Origin: an uncultured Clostridium sp.
GTDB taxonomy: Bacteria; Bacillota; Clostridia; TANB77; CAG-508
Assembly: GCA_947651825.1 (NCBI GenBank)
Contig: CANTAQ010000001.1
Location: forward strand, 350,249-414,248
Reading direction: 5' to 3'
DNA: 64,000 nucleotides
Positions 55,088 to 64,000 of the stretch are shown here, piece by piece. The stretch's first letter is position 1, and each line of letters begins with the position of its first letter. Under the pieces are notes generated by a model, which saw nothing but the letters and a program-made list of their open reading frames with translations, made no database searches and was not told the DNA's origin. The position numbers and the translations under genes were made by a program.

Positions 55088-56731
55088 TTAGGATATAACT
55101 CTAACTATTTGTTGTTCTAATTCTTTTATTTTTGCATTTATTTGCTCAATTTGTTCATCTTGTGTGTCTTCATCAAATATATCTTCTTTAATCATTGCTG
55201 CCATATCTTCCAATTCTTCTTTTAATGTTGCTAATCTATCCACGACTTCTAATCTTAAGAATCTATATTTGTCTGCTTTTTCTATCTTAGATATAATCTT
55301 TGGTTCTATATCTAAATCGTAACTTTCACCATAATCTGGAATCGTTACAGGTATATCTATAGACTCTTCTAATTTTGATTTTAACACTTTTTGCCCTTCT
55401 AGTTCTCCATGAACTAAGAAAATATGTTTTGGTTTTGTTATAAATGAATACACAAAGTTCAATAGCCATTCTTGATCTGCATGACCTGAATAACCCTCTA
55501 TATACTCTATTTGAGCATTTACTGATATTTCTTCTCCAAATATTTTTACTTTTTTCTCTCCTGAAACAATTTTTTTACCTAATGTTCCTTCTGCCTGATA
55601 TCCTACAAATAGTATTGTATTATTTGGATTCCAAATATTATGTTTTAAGTGGTGCTTTATTCTTCCTACTTCGCACATACCACTTGCTGAAATTATTATT
55701 GATGGTTTTGGGTCCTCATTTAAAGCTTTTGATTCATCTGCTGTTCTTGTAAATTGTAGTCCTGGAAATTCTAAAGGATTATCTCCTTTCTTTATTTCTT
55801 CCTTAACTTCCTCCTCGAACAAATCCATATTATTTTGAAAAATTTCTGTTGCTGATATTGCAAGAGGACTATCTACATATACTGGTGCTTTCATTAAAGT
55901 TTCATATTTTTTTAAGAACGCTTCATCATTTTTTACTTCCTTTAATTTGTTTAGTTCATATAAAATCTCTTGTGTTCTTCCTACTGCAAATGATGGAATT
56001 ATGACATTTCCACCCCTATCTAATGTTTCTGAAACAATATTTAAGAACATTTCTGCTTTATCATCATTTCTCATATGCAATCTATTTCCATATGTTGATT
56101 CCATTACTAAATAATCTGTACTCTCTATCATTGTTGGAGAATCTAAAAGAGGTATATCATTATTTCCTAAATCTCCTGTAAATACTATTTTCTTTGTTTC
56201 TCCATTTTCTTTTACCCATACTTCAATGATGCTTGACCCTAGCATATGTCCTGCATCATTAAATCTGACACTAATATTTTCATCTAATTCTATTATTTCA
56301 TCATAAGACACTGGTCTAAATAATTCTAAACAATCAATTGCATCTTGTGCTGTATATAGTGGTGGTCTTTCTGGTTTTCCCAGTCTTGCTCTTTTCTTAT
56401 TTTTCCAAGTATTTTCCATCTCTTGAATGTGACCACTATCTGGTAGCATTATTCCACACAAATCACATGTTGCTTTTGTTGCTATTATAGGATTTCTATA
56501 CCCATCTATATATAATTTTGGAATTCTTCCTGAATGATCTATGTGAGCATGTGTTAAAAGCATATAATCAATTTCATTAACATTAAATTCAAAGTCTTCA
56601 TAGTTTTCCATTTCTTCTTTTGCTCTACCTTGGTACAATCCGCAATCTACAATAATTTTCTTTCCAGCCCCTTCTAATAAAAAGTTAGATCCTGTAACAG
56701 TTTTTGTCGCTCCTAAAAAAGTAATATTCAT
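55088..56731 (-). CDS. MBL-fold/beta-CASP RNA-processing-type hydrolase
   Basis: About 547 residues from the ATG at 56731 (MNITFLGATKTVTGSNF); the earlier ATG at 56752 overlaps the ribosome site. Metallo-beta-lactamase motif LLTHAHIDHSGRIPKL, then GHMLGSSIIEV and VFTGDLG, then beta-CASP blocks VIIPSFAVGRTQEILYEL, PVYVDSPLA, SASGMCEVGRIKHHLK and the C-terminal HADQEWLLNF, VHGE. This is the CPSF-73/YSH1-like branch found in bacteria, a probable nuclease. It ends with a coiled coil (about 515-547). Confidence 0.9.
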   Translation of the reverse strand: MNITFLGATKTVTGSNFLLEGAGKKIIVDCGLYQGRAKEEMENYEDFEFNVNEIDYMLLTHAHIDHSGRIPKLYIDGYRNPIIATKATCDLCGIMLPDSGHIQEMENTWKNKKRARLGKPERPPLYTAQDAIDCLELFRPVSYDEIIELDENISVRFNDAGHMLGSSIIEVWVKENGETKKIVFTGDLGNNDIPLLDSPTMIESTDYLVMESTYGNRLHMRNDDKAEMFLNIVSETLDRGGNVIIPSFAVGRTQEILYELNKLKEVKNDEAFLKKYETLMKAPVYVDSPLAISATEIFQNNMDLFEEEVKEEIKKGDNPLEFPGLQFTRTADESKALNEDPKPSIIISASGMCEVGRIKHHLKHNIWNPNNTILFVGYQAEGTLGKKIVSGEKKVKIFGEEISVNAQIEYIEGYSGHADQEWLLNFVYSFITKPKHIFLVHGELEGQKVLKSKLEESIDIPVTIPDYGESYDLDIEPKIISKIEKADKYRFLRLEVVDRLATLKEELEDMAAMIKEDIFDEDTQDEQIEQINAKIKELEQQIVRVIS

Positions 56732-56751
56732 TATTCTCACAATCCTTTCCA

Positions 56752-58290
56752 TTATATAAACAGTTTTGTCTTTTTATTTTCACTGATGTTTAATTCTTCT
56801 ATTGTATCTAGTTTTACACTAGTATTTTTATTTTCCTCTTCAAATATTTCAAGTATATACATATCATCTAATTTAGAAATTATAATATATATCTTTTCTA
56901 AATTTATAATATCTGTCTTAAATATATTTTTTATAATTTCATAATTTTCATTTATATTTTTACTTATAATATTTAAAACTCTTTCTTTGCATGCTATTGT
57001 TATAACATATTTTTCTAAGTCAGCAAAATCAATGATATCTTGAACCTTTTTGTTGTCTATAACAGGTATTGTTTTATAATATCTTATTTTGTACATAACT
57101 TTTGTTATTTCTTCTTTTTCCACAAAATTATCTACTTGAATTTTAAATGTTTCACATACTAATTTTATAAGTTCTTTTATTTTTTCGTAATATATCTTTT
57201 TTGTGTTTCCCAATAAATTTATTTCATTCAAAAGTTTAAGCTTATTTTCAATGTCTAATTTCATCTTCATAAAGTTTAATGGTTCCATTTTTCTATTACA
57301 TTCATTTAGTTTTTTCATTAATCCTGTTTTTTCGCTCTGTAATAATTCTACAAAATTGCTCAAACTAAAAATTCTTTCATTGCTATTTAATAGCTCATTT
57401 CGTCTAATAAATTCTTGTTTTAACTGCATATCATTACTTATTGTTTCATCAATAGTACAAATTTGTTTATTTATATTTTTCTTTTTCTCAGATATTTCCC
57501 TTAAGTATTCTTTTTTATCATTTACAAATTTATATTCCTCTGATAATTCTGTTTGTACTTCTATTAATCTTTTTCTTTCTTCTTGATGTTTATCTATATA
57601 ATTCAATATTGAAATCTGTAATATTGTTCTTAATATTTTTTCTGCTCTCTCTGTTTTATATCTCTTTTCAAGTTCTTCTATTAAATTTAAAATATAATCT
57701 TCTGTTTCATTATTCTGCCATTCACATAAAAAATCATTTCCTACAAGTAATAATAATGTTTGATATAGGAAATTATTTATTTTATCTTCTATCTCATCTT
57801 CTTGCACATTCCATGCCCATCCATCAAAATCTCGAATTATTTCATCTCCATTTATGCTATAGCCTTGATTCAATGTGTTTTCTAATGCTTTTTGTATAAT
57901 ATCATATCTATCATTAACTTTAAACTGTTCTCGCTTTATTTGATATATCTCATACAACATTTTTTGTGCATTTAAAAATGTTGTAATTTTTCCTTCTTTT
58001 CTATCACTTTCACTTGTCTTTTCTTTTACTATTTCTATCTTTTCACAATCATTTTCTATAATTTTAATTATTTCTTCTAATATAGCACTTTTAGATTTCA
58101 CTTCATTTTTTACGTCTTTATAGTCTTCATAAGAGTTTTCTATCTTATATAACATATCTGATAACAAATTTTTTGTTACTACTGAAAATGTTTTTTTAGT
58201 TAAGCTTTTTTCTAACCTATTGCTATAGTTCTTTATATTAAATTTAGAAATAAAAATATCTTTCTTCAATTTAATTTCTCCTAAGTACAA
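56752..58290 (-). CDS. Coiled-coil protein of unknown function
   Basis: It has 512 residues, no signal peptide and no TM. Long helical/coiled-coil stretches occupy roughly 55-130 and 215-350 (ELSEEYKFVNDKKEYLREIS; KKKNINKQICTIDETISND). There is a motif RDFDGWAWNVQEDEIEDKIN near 160-180. The C-terminal part is mixed alpha/beta. It precedes the beta-CASP gene by 20 bases, so the two are probably coexpressed. It lies directly upstream (divergent) of the variant tRNA-Gly gene. No family recognised. Confidence 0.7.
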   Translation of the reverse strand: MYLGEIKLKKDIFISKFNIKNYSNRLEKSLTKKTFSVVTKNLLSDMLYKIENSYEDYKDVKNEVKSKSAILEEIIKIIENDCEKIEIVKEKTSESDRKEGKITTFLNAQKMLYEIYQIKREQFKVNDRYDIIQKALENTLNQGYSINGDEIIRDFDGWAWNVQEDEIEDKINNFLYQTLLLLVGNDFLCEWQNNETEDYILNLIEELEKRYKTERAEKILRTILQISILNYIDKHQEERKRLIEVQTELSEEYKFVNDKKEYLREISEKKKNINKQICTIDETISNDMQLKQEFIRRNELLNSNERIFSLSNFVELLQSEKTGLMKKLNECNRKMEPLNFMKMKLDIENKLKLLNEINLLGNTKKIYYEKIKELIKLVCETFKIQVDNFVEKEEITKVMYKIRYYKTIPVIDNKKVQDIIDFADLEKYVITIACKERVLNIISKNINENYEIIKNIFKTDIINLEKIYIIISKLDDMYILEIFEEENKNTSVKLDTIEELNISENKKTKLFI

Positions 58291-58380
58291 TTTTATATGC
58301 TAATTCTATATGATTAGCATTTTTTTGTCAATATATTTTTAAAGTTTTATTTTGTATATTTTAATTATAAAAGTTGATAC

Positions 58381-58409
58381 TTGAATTAGTTTATGTTTTC
58401 ATATATAAT
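58381..58409 (+). promoter_or_regulatory. Promoter of the variant tRNA-Gly gene
   Basis: TTGAAT (58381-58386), 17-base spacer, TATAAT (58404-58409). The mature tRNA 5' end is only 8 bases after the -10, so the transcript is nearly leaderless. Confidence 0.85.
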
Positions 58410-58417
58410 ATATACAT

Positions 58418-58491
<74 letters not shown>

Positions 58492-58554
58492 AAAATCAAA
58501 CTTTTTATTCTAGATAAATCAAAAAGAACACCTATTTCTAATTCTAAACTCTGA

Positions 58555-58592
58555 CATTCCCAATGAATAATTTTAATTATTCATTGGGAATG
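58555..58592 (-). terminator. Long perfect hairpin downstream of 58647-59093, distal
   Basis: CATTCCCAATGAATAATT (58555-58572) and its complement (58575-58592) with a 2-base loop. It abuts a second perfect hairpin. It could end both the tRNA transcript (+) and the 58647 gene (-). Confidence 0.6.
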
Positions 58593-58625
58593 CAAAACGA
58601 TCGCGACTCTCGCGATCGTTTTGCA
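58591..58625 (-). terminator. Perfect hairpin downstream of 58647-59093, proximal
   Basis: TGCAAAACGATCGCGA / TCGCGATCGTTTTGCA with a 3-base loop, 22 bases after the stop of the GC-rich gene. No long T tract follows on the minus strand. Confidence 0.6.
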
Positions 58626-58646
58626 TTGAACTTGGATGTTTCTGTT

Positions 58647-59093
58647 TTATGCCACATTGATTGCAACAACCAAGCATCCGTTGTCGGTATCAGCAAAGCA
58701 TTCAATTCCTTTTTCTTTTAATGCTTTGCCGAAAGGCTCCAGCTGGCGGATGGACACATCCTGGAACCCATTGATTTCTTCCCCATAGAATTCACCTATG
58801 TCAATAAACTCCTGCAGGGTAATCATTTCGTAGGTCTCGCTCAGAGTTTCCCCGAAACGCATAAGGTATCCGTTGCTGATATCGAACTCGAACTCCTTGA
58901 AGTTCATGCTGATTTTCCGGATGATGATTCCAAATTGAGTAACATCAACCATCTGCGCCCATTCTCCACGGTGGTAAATCGCATCCAGTTCATTGCGAAT
59001 TTCCGTCAGGAGTATGTCGGCGCTGCGGTCGAAAATGTCATCTTTTTTGGAATTGTACCCATTGATTACATCCAATAAATCTTTTACTTGCAT
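58647..59093 (-). CDS. Foreign-looking protein of unknown function (148 aa)
   Basis: Soluble protein of 148 residues, MQVKDLLDVINGYNSKKDDI..., with MRFGETLSETYEMITLQEFIDIGEFYG (parts: MRFGETLSETYEM; LQEFIDIGEFYG) and a last strand CLVVAINVA. No family recognised. GC and codon use are far above neighbours. An in-frame CGG (58917-58919, followed by A) reads as Arg in IIIRKISM. Flanked on the 3' side by two strong hairpins. It sits next to the variant tRNA gene, by chance or not. Confidence 0.65.
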   Translation of the reverse strand: MQVKDLLDVINGYNSKKDDIFDRSADILLTEIRNELDAIYHRGEWAQMVDVTQFGIIIRKISMNFKEFEFDISNGYLMRFGETLSETYEMITLQEFIDIGEFYGEEINGFQDVSIRQLEPFGKALKEKGIECFADTDNGCLVVAINVA

Positions 59094-59216
59094 AGCTAGT
59101 CCTCCTAAATAATGTCTAAGATTTTATGTTCAATTTTCTACGGTATTGCTAATAATATTATATCATATTTTACATAAAACATCAATTAAGTACCTCTGCT
59201 CAACATTACCTCTTTG

Positions 59217-60560
59217 TTATTCTTTAGTAATAAGTTCTTTACTTTTATTTAGTATTTTAACTTTTTTCCTAAATTCATTAAAGTCTATCATTTCCCATGA
59301 CCAGTTTTCTGTTTTTTCTACTCCTGGAAGATTTATTCTTGATGAATCATCTAAATTTAAAACATCCTGTGCAGCAATAATAAATATTCTTGCCTTAGAT
59401 TTTAAGCAATATTCTATTAATCCCTTATTTACATTTAAGAAATTGCATTTGTTTTTACTTAAAAACCTCCTTAAATCTATTCTGTGTTTAAATTTCATTT
59501 TCTTATACCATCCCATAATTGTATGCCAATCATGGTTTCCTGGATATATTACCATATTTTCTATATCAGTTTCTGTGTCAATAAATCTATCTAAATCTAT
59601 ACTTTCTTGCAAAATCTTTTGCCTTGTAAAATTATAATAATTTCTTAGTTTAATTGTTTCTTCTCTTATATCTCCTAAATCTTCTATTATAAATCTTTCT
59701 GGTGTTGTAATTTTGAATAGTTCATCAAAAAATCCATAGCTTACTCCCTCTACATAATACCCCTCTTTTCCAGTACCATTTACAGGAATTCTAAAGAAGG
59801 AATCATATCCTCTAAAATGATCTATTCTAATTGTATCAAATCTTTTTAAATATTCTTTGTATCTATTTAGCAAGTACAAATATTTGTCTTCTCTAATTTT
59901 CTCAACATTGTATGTAGGAGTTCCCCATTTTTGTCCATCTTTATCAAAATGATCTGGTGGAGTCCCTCCCATATATACCATTTTTCCATTTTCTAACTCA
60001 AAATATTTTTCATCATATTTAACTTCACATGAGTCAAATGCAGGATATATTGGCATATCTCCTATAATCCTAATCCCCTTAGAATTCGCATATTTTTTTA
60101 ATTCATTCCATTGCTTATCTAATATATATTGCAAAAACACATAATATTCTTGTTCTTCTTTAGTCTTTTTACTCATATATTCAGAATATTGCATTATTTT
60201 TACATTTTCTTTAAATCTATAGTATTCTTCTGTCTTATTAAAGTTATTATATGCTTCTTTATAATATCTAAATTTAAAGCCATCATAAGTTATTCTGCTT
60301 TTTTTTTCTTTATATTCTATGTTTTTAATTAATCCCATATCTTTTAATTTGTCTAATGATATATAGTATTCATTTAAAGCGTAATAACTTATTGGAGAAT
60401 ATGGAAGTTTATCACAAGCATTTATTGGTAAAATCTCCCAATAGTCTATGTTATTTTCACTTAAAATATCAATAAATTCATATGCTTCATATCCAAAATC
60501 TCCTATTCCATATTTACTTGGAAGAGAAAATATTGGAAGTAAAATTCCTCTTTCTTTCAT
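59217..60560 (-). CDS. malQ: 4-alpha-glucanotransferase (GH77)
   Basis: Amylomaltase-type enzyme that transfers alpha-1,4-glucan segments. About 447 residues from the ATG at 60560 (MKERGILLPIFSLPSKYGIG), GAGGT upstream. GH77 motifs: IRIDHFRGYD (nucleophile Asp), FIIEDLGDI (acid/base Glu) and YPGNHDWHTIMGWY (stabiliser Asp). Slightly shorter than the usual 490-500. It starts 11 bases after the neighbouring GH13 stop. Confidence 0.93.
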   Translation of the reverse strand: MKERGILLPIFSLPSKYGIGDFGYEAYEFIDILSENNIDYWEILPINACDKLPYSPISYYALNEYYISLDKLKDMGLIKNIEYKEKKSRITYDGFKFRYYKEAYNNFNKTEEYYRFKENVKIMQYSEYMSKKTKEEQEYYVFLQYILDKQWNELKKYANSKGIRIIGDMPIYPAFDSCEVKYDEKYFELENGKMVYMGGTPPDHFDKDGQKWGTPTYNVEKIREDKYLYLLNRYKEYLKRFDTIRIDHFRGYDSFFRIPVNGTGKEGYYVEGVSYGFFDELFKITTPERFIIEDLGDIREETIKLRNYYNFTRQKILQESIDLDRFIDTETDIENMVIYPGNHDWHTIMGWYKKMKFKHRIDLRRFLSKNKCNFLNVNKGLIEYCLKSKARIFIIAAQDVLNLDDSSRINLPGVEKTENWSWEMIDFNEFRKKVKILNKSKELITKE

Positions 60561-60571
60561 ATTTACCTCTT

Positions 60572-62830
60572 TCAAACTCTTATAACAATAGCTCCATAAG
60601 GTTCTAATGTTTTCATATTATCTTTAGTATTTACTTTGAAGATAATTTTAGAGTTCCTATCAAGTTCTTCTTTTGGTATATTTGTTTCTGTTTTATGGTC
60701 CACTCTACTTGCAACTACGATTATTTTGTCATCTCCATTTTCTCTCACATATATATATCGTTCTTCTGAAACTTCTAAAATTTCATGATTTGCAATCTTA
60801 AGAAAATCATTTTCTTCTCTAATTGCTAACATTTTTTTATAAAATTCAAGTAGGTCTGTATCTCCATTTTTCCAAGGATAACTCCCCCTATTTGCAAGAT
60901 TATGCAGTCCTTGCATACCTACTTCATCTCCATAAAATATTGAAAAAATCCCAACAGAAAATGCCATTGCTGTAACATATGATTTTTCTATTTTCTTTGC
61001 TGTTTCATACTCTTCTTTACTAAATTCAAAATTGCTAGCAATTTCAGAATAGTTTGGTATTGTCATATCCCACGCCCATTGCATATTTCCCGGATAGAAT
61101 TCTTCTTTACAGCCTAAAATATTGATAATTCTACTGGTATCATGAGTTGATGTTGGATTCATTAATGTTTGTATTGTTTCATCCGGATATTTAGCATAAA
61201 TTTCGCTAAATGTACCATACAGTTTCTGACAATCTGCAAATTTATAATACCTAAGCAAAGCATCCATATATAGATAATTCATATGTGAATGCATACCTTT
61301 TCCTGATAATAAATACTCTCGATTTAGTCTTATTCCTTCCTCCCAAACTTCTAACAAAACAAATCCGTCTGGATCACATTCTTTAACTCTATTATGAAGT
61401 TTTTCTAAAAAATTATCAGAAAAACAATCTCCTACATCTACTCTTACTCCGCAAAATCCTAATGACATTAAAAACTCTATTACTCCTTTTCTTCCAAGAC
61501 AATATTCTTGCCATTCTTCAGTTTCGCTGTTAGTTTCTATAACATTTTTTATCCCAAACCAATATGAAAATTTTGGTGTTCCATTTTCCATAGTAAATTT
61601 ATAATATATTTTATTTGGTGATTCTGTTCCAAGTAGAATTGATTGATATGCACCTTTTTTCTTATATTCATTATATTCATCAAAATATATACTTCTATTA
61701 CCTGTGTGATTAAATACAACATCTATAATAGGTCTGATTCCAATCTTTCTTAGTTTAGTACACCACTGTTTTACATCTTCTGGTGTTCCTAAAAAAGGAT
61801 CAATTTTTTTATAATCTATAGTATCATACCCGTGATTTGACTGTGAATATTCAATAGGGCATGAATAGATGATTCCTACGTTCAAATCTTCAAATAGTTC
61901 TAAAGCTTTTTGACTTTTGGCGCCTTTCATATTTCCCATATAAAAGCTATAATTCCATAATGGCTTCCCATCTGGTCCAATTAAACTCTCATCTGGTCCA
62001 ATTATAGGTTTGTCTGACCATTTAAGTTTCTTTCTATCTTTAAAAGCTTTATCTTTAATTTCTGGTATTTTAAATGTAGAGCTTTGGCAAAAATTATGTG
62101 GCATTAATTGATACATAACTTCACCTTTTGCCCAATCAGGCACATCAAAATTCGAAGATAACTTAAAGCACTCTTGCCTTTGAATTCCTATTCCAACAGT
62201 TTTTCTTTTATACTTTTCTATTTTTCCATTACACAAAAATTCAAAATAATAATAATATAATGCATATGTTGGCAACAGAATTTCATTCTCAAAGCATGCA
62301 TATTCTGCTCTTGCTTTAGTAAATTTAAGTTCTATGCAAGACCAATCATTACTATCAAAAATATTTGATGCCTTTTTATAATATAATTTTACATTTTCAT
62401 AAAATCCAAAATCCATTGAAAGTTCTAAGCAAATCCCAAATTTTTCATATTCTGTTTCTTTTCCCAAAGAAATAATAGAGTGATTAGAAATACTTTCCCA
62501 CTCAGTTAGATACGAAAATTTAAAACATTCATCTATTATTACATTCTTTGTTCCTGTTAAGTTCTTATTTTTTATAAATCCATTTATTCCATTAACTTTA
62601 TAAGAAAAAAAGTAATAATATATTTCTTGTTTAGGTACTGTAATTTCTGCTCCAAAAATCGCATAAATATCTTCGTTTTTTTCATATTGTAATTTATATG
62701 AAGCTGTTCCCATAATATTTATATTAACATCTTCATAGTATCCATCTTCTAATGGAAGCCATACTTGTACATAAAACTTTTCTATTTCTACATCTCTATA
62801 ACAAGACTTTATGCTTTGTTTTGCTTTCAT
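60572..62830 (-). CDS. GH13 alpha-amylase family enzyme with N-terminal beta domains
   Basis: It has 752 residues, no signal peptide. Two beta-sandwich modules (about 15-110 and 125-225) resemble starch-binding or CBM34-like domains, followed by a GH13 barrel with MYQLMPHNFCQ, DVVFNHTGNRS, GVRVDVGDCF (nucleophile), VLLEVWEEG (acid/base) and MNPTSTHDTSRII (third Asp), and a C-terminal beta domain. Likely cyclomaltodextrinase/maltogenic amylase or similar acting on intracellular maltodextrins. It is cotranscribed with malQ. Confidence 0.9.
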   Translation of the reverse strand: MKAKQSIKSCYRDVEIEKFYVQVWLPLEDGYYEDVNINIMGTASYKLQYEKNEDIYAIFGAEITVPKQEIYYYFFSYKVNGINGFIKNKNLTGTKNVIIDECFKFSYLTEWESISNHSIISLGKETEYEKFGICLELSMDFGFYENVKLYYKKASNIFDSNDWSCIELKFTKARAEYACFENEILLPTYALYYYYFEFLCNGKIEKYKRKTVGIGIQRQECFKLSSNFDVPDWAKGEVMYQLMPHNFCQSSTFKIPEIKDKAFKDRKKLKWSDKPIIGPDESLIGPDGKPLWNYSFYMGNMKGAKSQKALELFEDLNVGIIYSCPIEYSQSNHGYDTIDYKKIDPFLGTPEDVKQWCTKLRKIGIRPIIDVVFNHTGNRSIYFDEYNEYKKKGAYQSILLGTESPNKIYYKFTMENGTPKFSYWFGIKNVIETNSETEEWQEYCLGRKGVIEFLMSLGFCGVRVDVGDCFSDNFLEKLHNRVKECDPDGFVLLEVWEEGIRLNREYLLSGKGMHSHMNYLYMDALLRYYKFADCQKLYGTFSEIYAKYPDETIQTLMNPTSTHDTSRIINILGCKEEFYPGNMQWAWDMTIPNYSEIASNFEFSKEEYETAKKIEKSYVTAMAFSVGIFSIFYGDEVGMQGLHNLANRGSYPWKNGDTDLLEFYKKMLAIREENDFLKIANHEILEVSEERYIYVRENGDDKIIVVASRVDHKTETNIPKEELDRNSKIIFKVNTKDNMKTLEPYGAIVIRV

Positions 62831-62909
62831 AATTTCCTCCTTAGTATAAATTCAATTTTAATTTTACTAAATATGTTTTATGTTGTCTATATTGAAAATA
62901 GTAGCTCTT

Positions 62910-63767
62910 TTATTCTATTATCCCTCCATGACAGTGAAGTCTAAAAATTAATTTCTCTCCTTTACATACTTCTTCAATTCCTTCAAAGTTTTCTATTGTA
63001 CCATATGATTTAAATCTATACATATATCCTTCATTTTCAAATATACTTGGACCTCTAACTGGAAGTACTGAAGTATCTTCTCCGACTTTCATAAGTGCTG
63101 GTCTCAACGCCTTATCCATTGCTTCCTCGCTTAACGTTCCATCTAATGTAACACCATAATAATTCATTCCCCACTTTGGAATATCACTTCCTCTATAGAC
63201 AACTTCTTCTCCCATAAATCTTGTTCCACCAAAATAAGTATCATGATATATCATTTTTTCACCTTCAAGTTCTTCTTCATATTGATAATCATTCGAACCC
63301 AATCTACTCGGATTTAATTTCTCTGCTATTTCATTTGCATAAGTTTGCTTTTTTGCATAAATTAAAAATCCTATTAATAAATTAAGTGGTAAATCATTAA
63401 ATGTAGGCAATTGATATTCTGGTAATCCTAATTTTTTAGCATATTCCTGCATATCTATATAGTCTTGTTTCTTTCTTCTGTCTAATTTAAATACCTTATC
63501 TGAAAATACGACATAATGATATTTGTCATTTCTAAAATCACAATACCAATCATTACAGTGTTTTGTATCAATCAATTTGCTTAATCTTTCTGTGTATTCG
63601 TCAATTTTAGATTCATTTATTTCAACTGTATCCATGGTCCATTTCTCTAGCCATGGTGTATTTTCTCTTTCTGTAATTTCTTCGATTTCTTGTTGTAAAA
63701 CCTTTAATTCTTTTATAATTGACTTATCTCTTAAGCTTTCTTCTATTATAACTCCTCTATATTCCAT
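62910..63767 (-). CDS. DUF5680 domain protein
   Basis: About 285 residues from the ATG at 63767 (MEYRGVIIEESLRDKSIIKE), AAGGAGA upstream. The N-terminal half is helical and charged with WYCDFRNDKYHYVVFSDKVF. The C-terminal half has YHDTYFGGTRFMGEEVVYRG, WGMNYYGVT and LPVRGPSIFENEGYMYRF, the DUF5680 pattern. Function unknown. Confidence 0.78.
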   Translation of the reverse strand: MEYRGVIIEESLRDKSIIKELKVLQQEIEEITERENTPWLEKWTMDTVEINESKIDEYTERLSKLIDTKHCNDWYCDFRNDKYHYVVFSDKVFKLDRRKKQDYIDMQEYAKKLGLPEYQLPTFNDLPLNLLIGFLIYAKKQTYANEIAEKLNPSRLGSNDYQYEEELEGEKMIYHDTYFGGTRFMGEEVVYRGSDIPKWGMNYYGVTLDGTLSEEAMDKALRPALMKVGEDTSVLPVRGPSIFENEGYMYRFKSYGTIENFEGIEEVCKGEKLIFRLHCHGGIIE

Positions 63768-63897
63768 TATAAATCTCCTTTTCAATTTTTCTACAAATAT
63801 AATATCATAAGATAATGTAATTAGCAATGGATATCTATATATCACTTTTGTAAAATTATGTAAATTATGTTATAATTAATATTAGGTGATTATATAA

Positions 63898-64000
63898 ATG
63901 AGTTTTATAGATATGCATATTCATACAGTCTATGGTAATTCTAAATACTGTTCACTTGAACAGTTGTTATCTATGGCTACAGAAAACGGAGTTAAAGTAA
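63898..64000 (+). CDS. PHP-domain protein, 5' part only
   Basis: The first 34 codons MSFIDMHIHTVYGNSKYCSL carry the HxH metal motif (DMHIHT) of PHP-type phosphoesterases, followed by LEQLLSMATENGVKV. The gene continues beyond the window. It is divergent from the DUF5680 gene. Confidence 0.75.
   Translation, partial: MSFIDMHIHTVYGNSKYCSLEQLLSMATENGVKV

Overview
The window is about 64 kb of very AT-rich DNA from a low-GC, probably uncultured gut Clostridia-type Firmicute that carries spore-germination genes. Evidence: a GerA/GerB/GerC germinant receptor, a SleB-type cortex hydrolase, ribosome sites of the AGGAGG type, a four-subunit 2-oxoacid:ferredoxin oxidoreductase, an Asp23/AmaP/DUF2273 operon and PrkC/Stp signalling. 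There are no rRNA genes, CRISPR arrays, transposases or prophage.

The main result concerns decoding. Ten in-frame CGG codons occur in nine native genes (gerA, an ABC permease, porA, xseA twice, asp23, a DUF4363 gene, a rhodanese, lepA twice). At every one the protein only continues correctly if four bases, CGGA (8 sites) or CGGG (2 sites), are read as one glycine. Each restored Gly falls in a family motif where one is expected, for example the RGGGS motif of XseA and the GDVGYI motif of LepA. By eye I found no in-frame CGG in native genes that reads as Arg, and no frame break of any other kind. At 58418-58491 there is a solitary tRNA-Gly gene with its own promoter. Its anticodon UCC is followed by G37 instead of the usual A37, giving a four-base UCCG that is complementary to CGGA and, by U34 wobble, CGGG. 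The simplest model is natural quadruplet decoding, CGGR = Gly, by this tRNA. Four GC-richer, foreign-looking genes (about 7.8-8.5, 36.5-38.1, 49.8-51.3 and 58.6-59.1 kb) instead carry eight in-frame CGG codons that read as ordinary Arg, which is a built-in conflict.

Layout: 0-3.7 kb germinant receptor operon (+). 3.7-7.4 kb secG and an ABC exporter (-). 7.7-8.5 kb foreign lipoprotein. 8.6-11.9 kb porGDAB operon (-). 12-13.2 kb pilin-like surface protein. 13.5-17.1 kb XRE regulator, NfeD/SPFH pair and an exported protein (+). 17.1-21 kb rpe, DUF5665, UPF0182 (-). 21.1-25.9 kb rlmN-stp-prkC-ftsY (-). 26-30.5 kb sleB, then asp23-amaP-DUF2273-nusB-xseA-xseB (-). 30.6-32.5 kb three pilin-like genes. 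32.5-36.3 kb pheST. 36.4-38.1 kb foreign lipoprotein. 38.2-40.3 kb DUF421/DUF4363, a holin-like membrane protein and a TSCPD protein. 40.3-40.7 kb a structured element with terminal inverted repeats. 40.7-48.6 kb rhodanese, dgt, SecD-like protein, HD protein, rlmB, lepA, M50 protease. 48.9-63.8 kb hydrolase, lysS and an alpha-glucan cluster (two GH13, GH15, MalQ) with an MBL/beta-CASP protein, the variant tRNA-Gly and a DUF5680 protein. A PHP-domain gene begins at the right edge.

For genes with quadruplet sites the coordinates span the whole gene. Their lengths are 3n+1 or 3n+2 exactly as one or two extra bases predict. Counts of codons and sites were made by eye.
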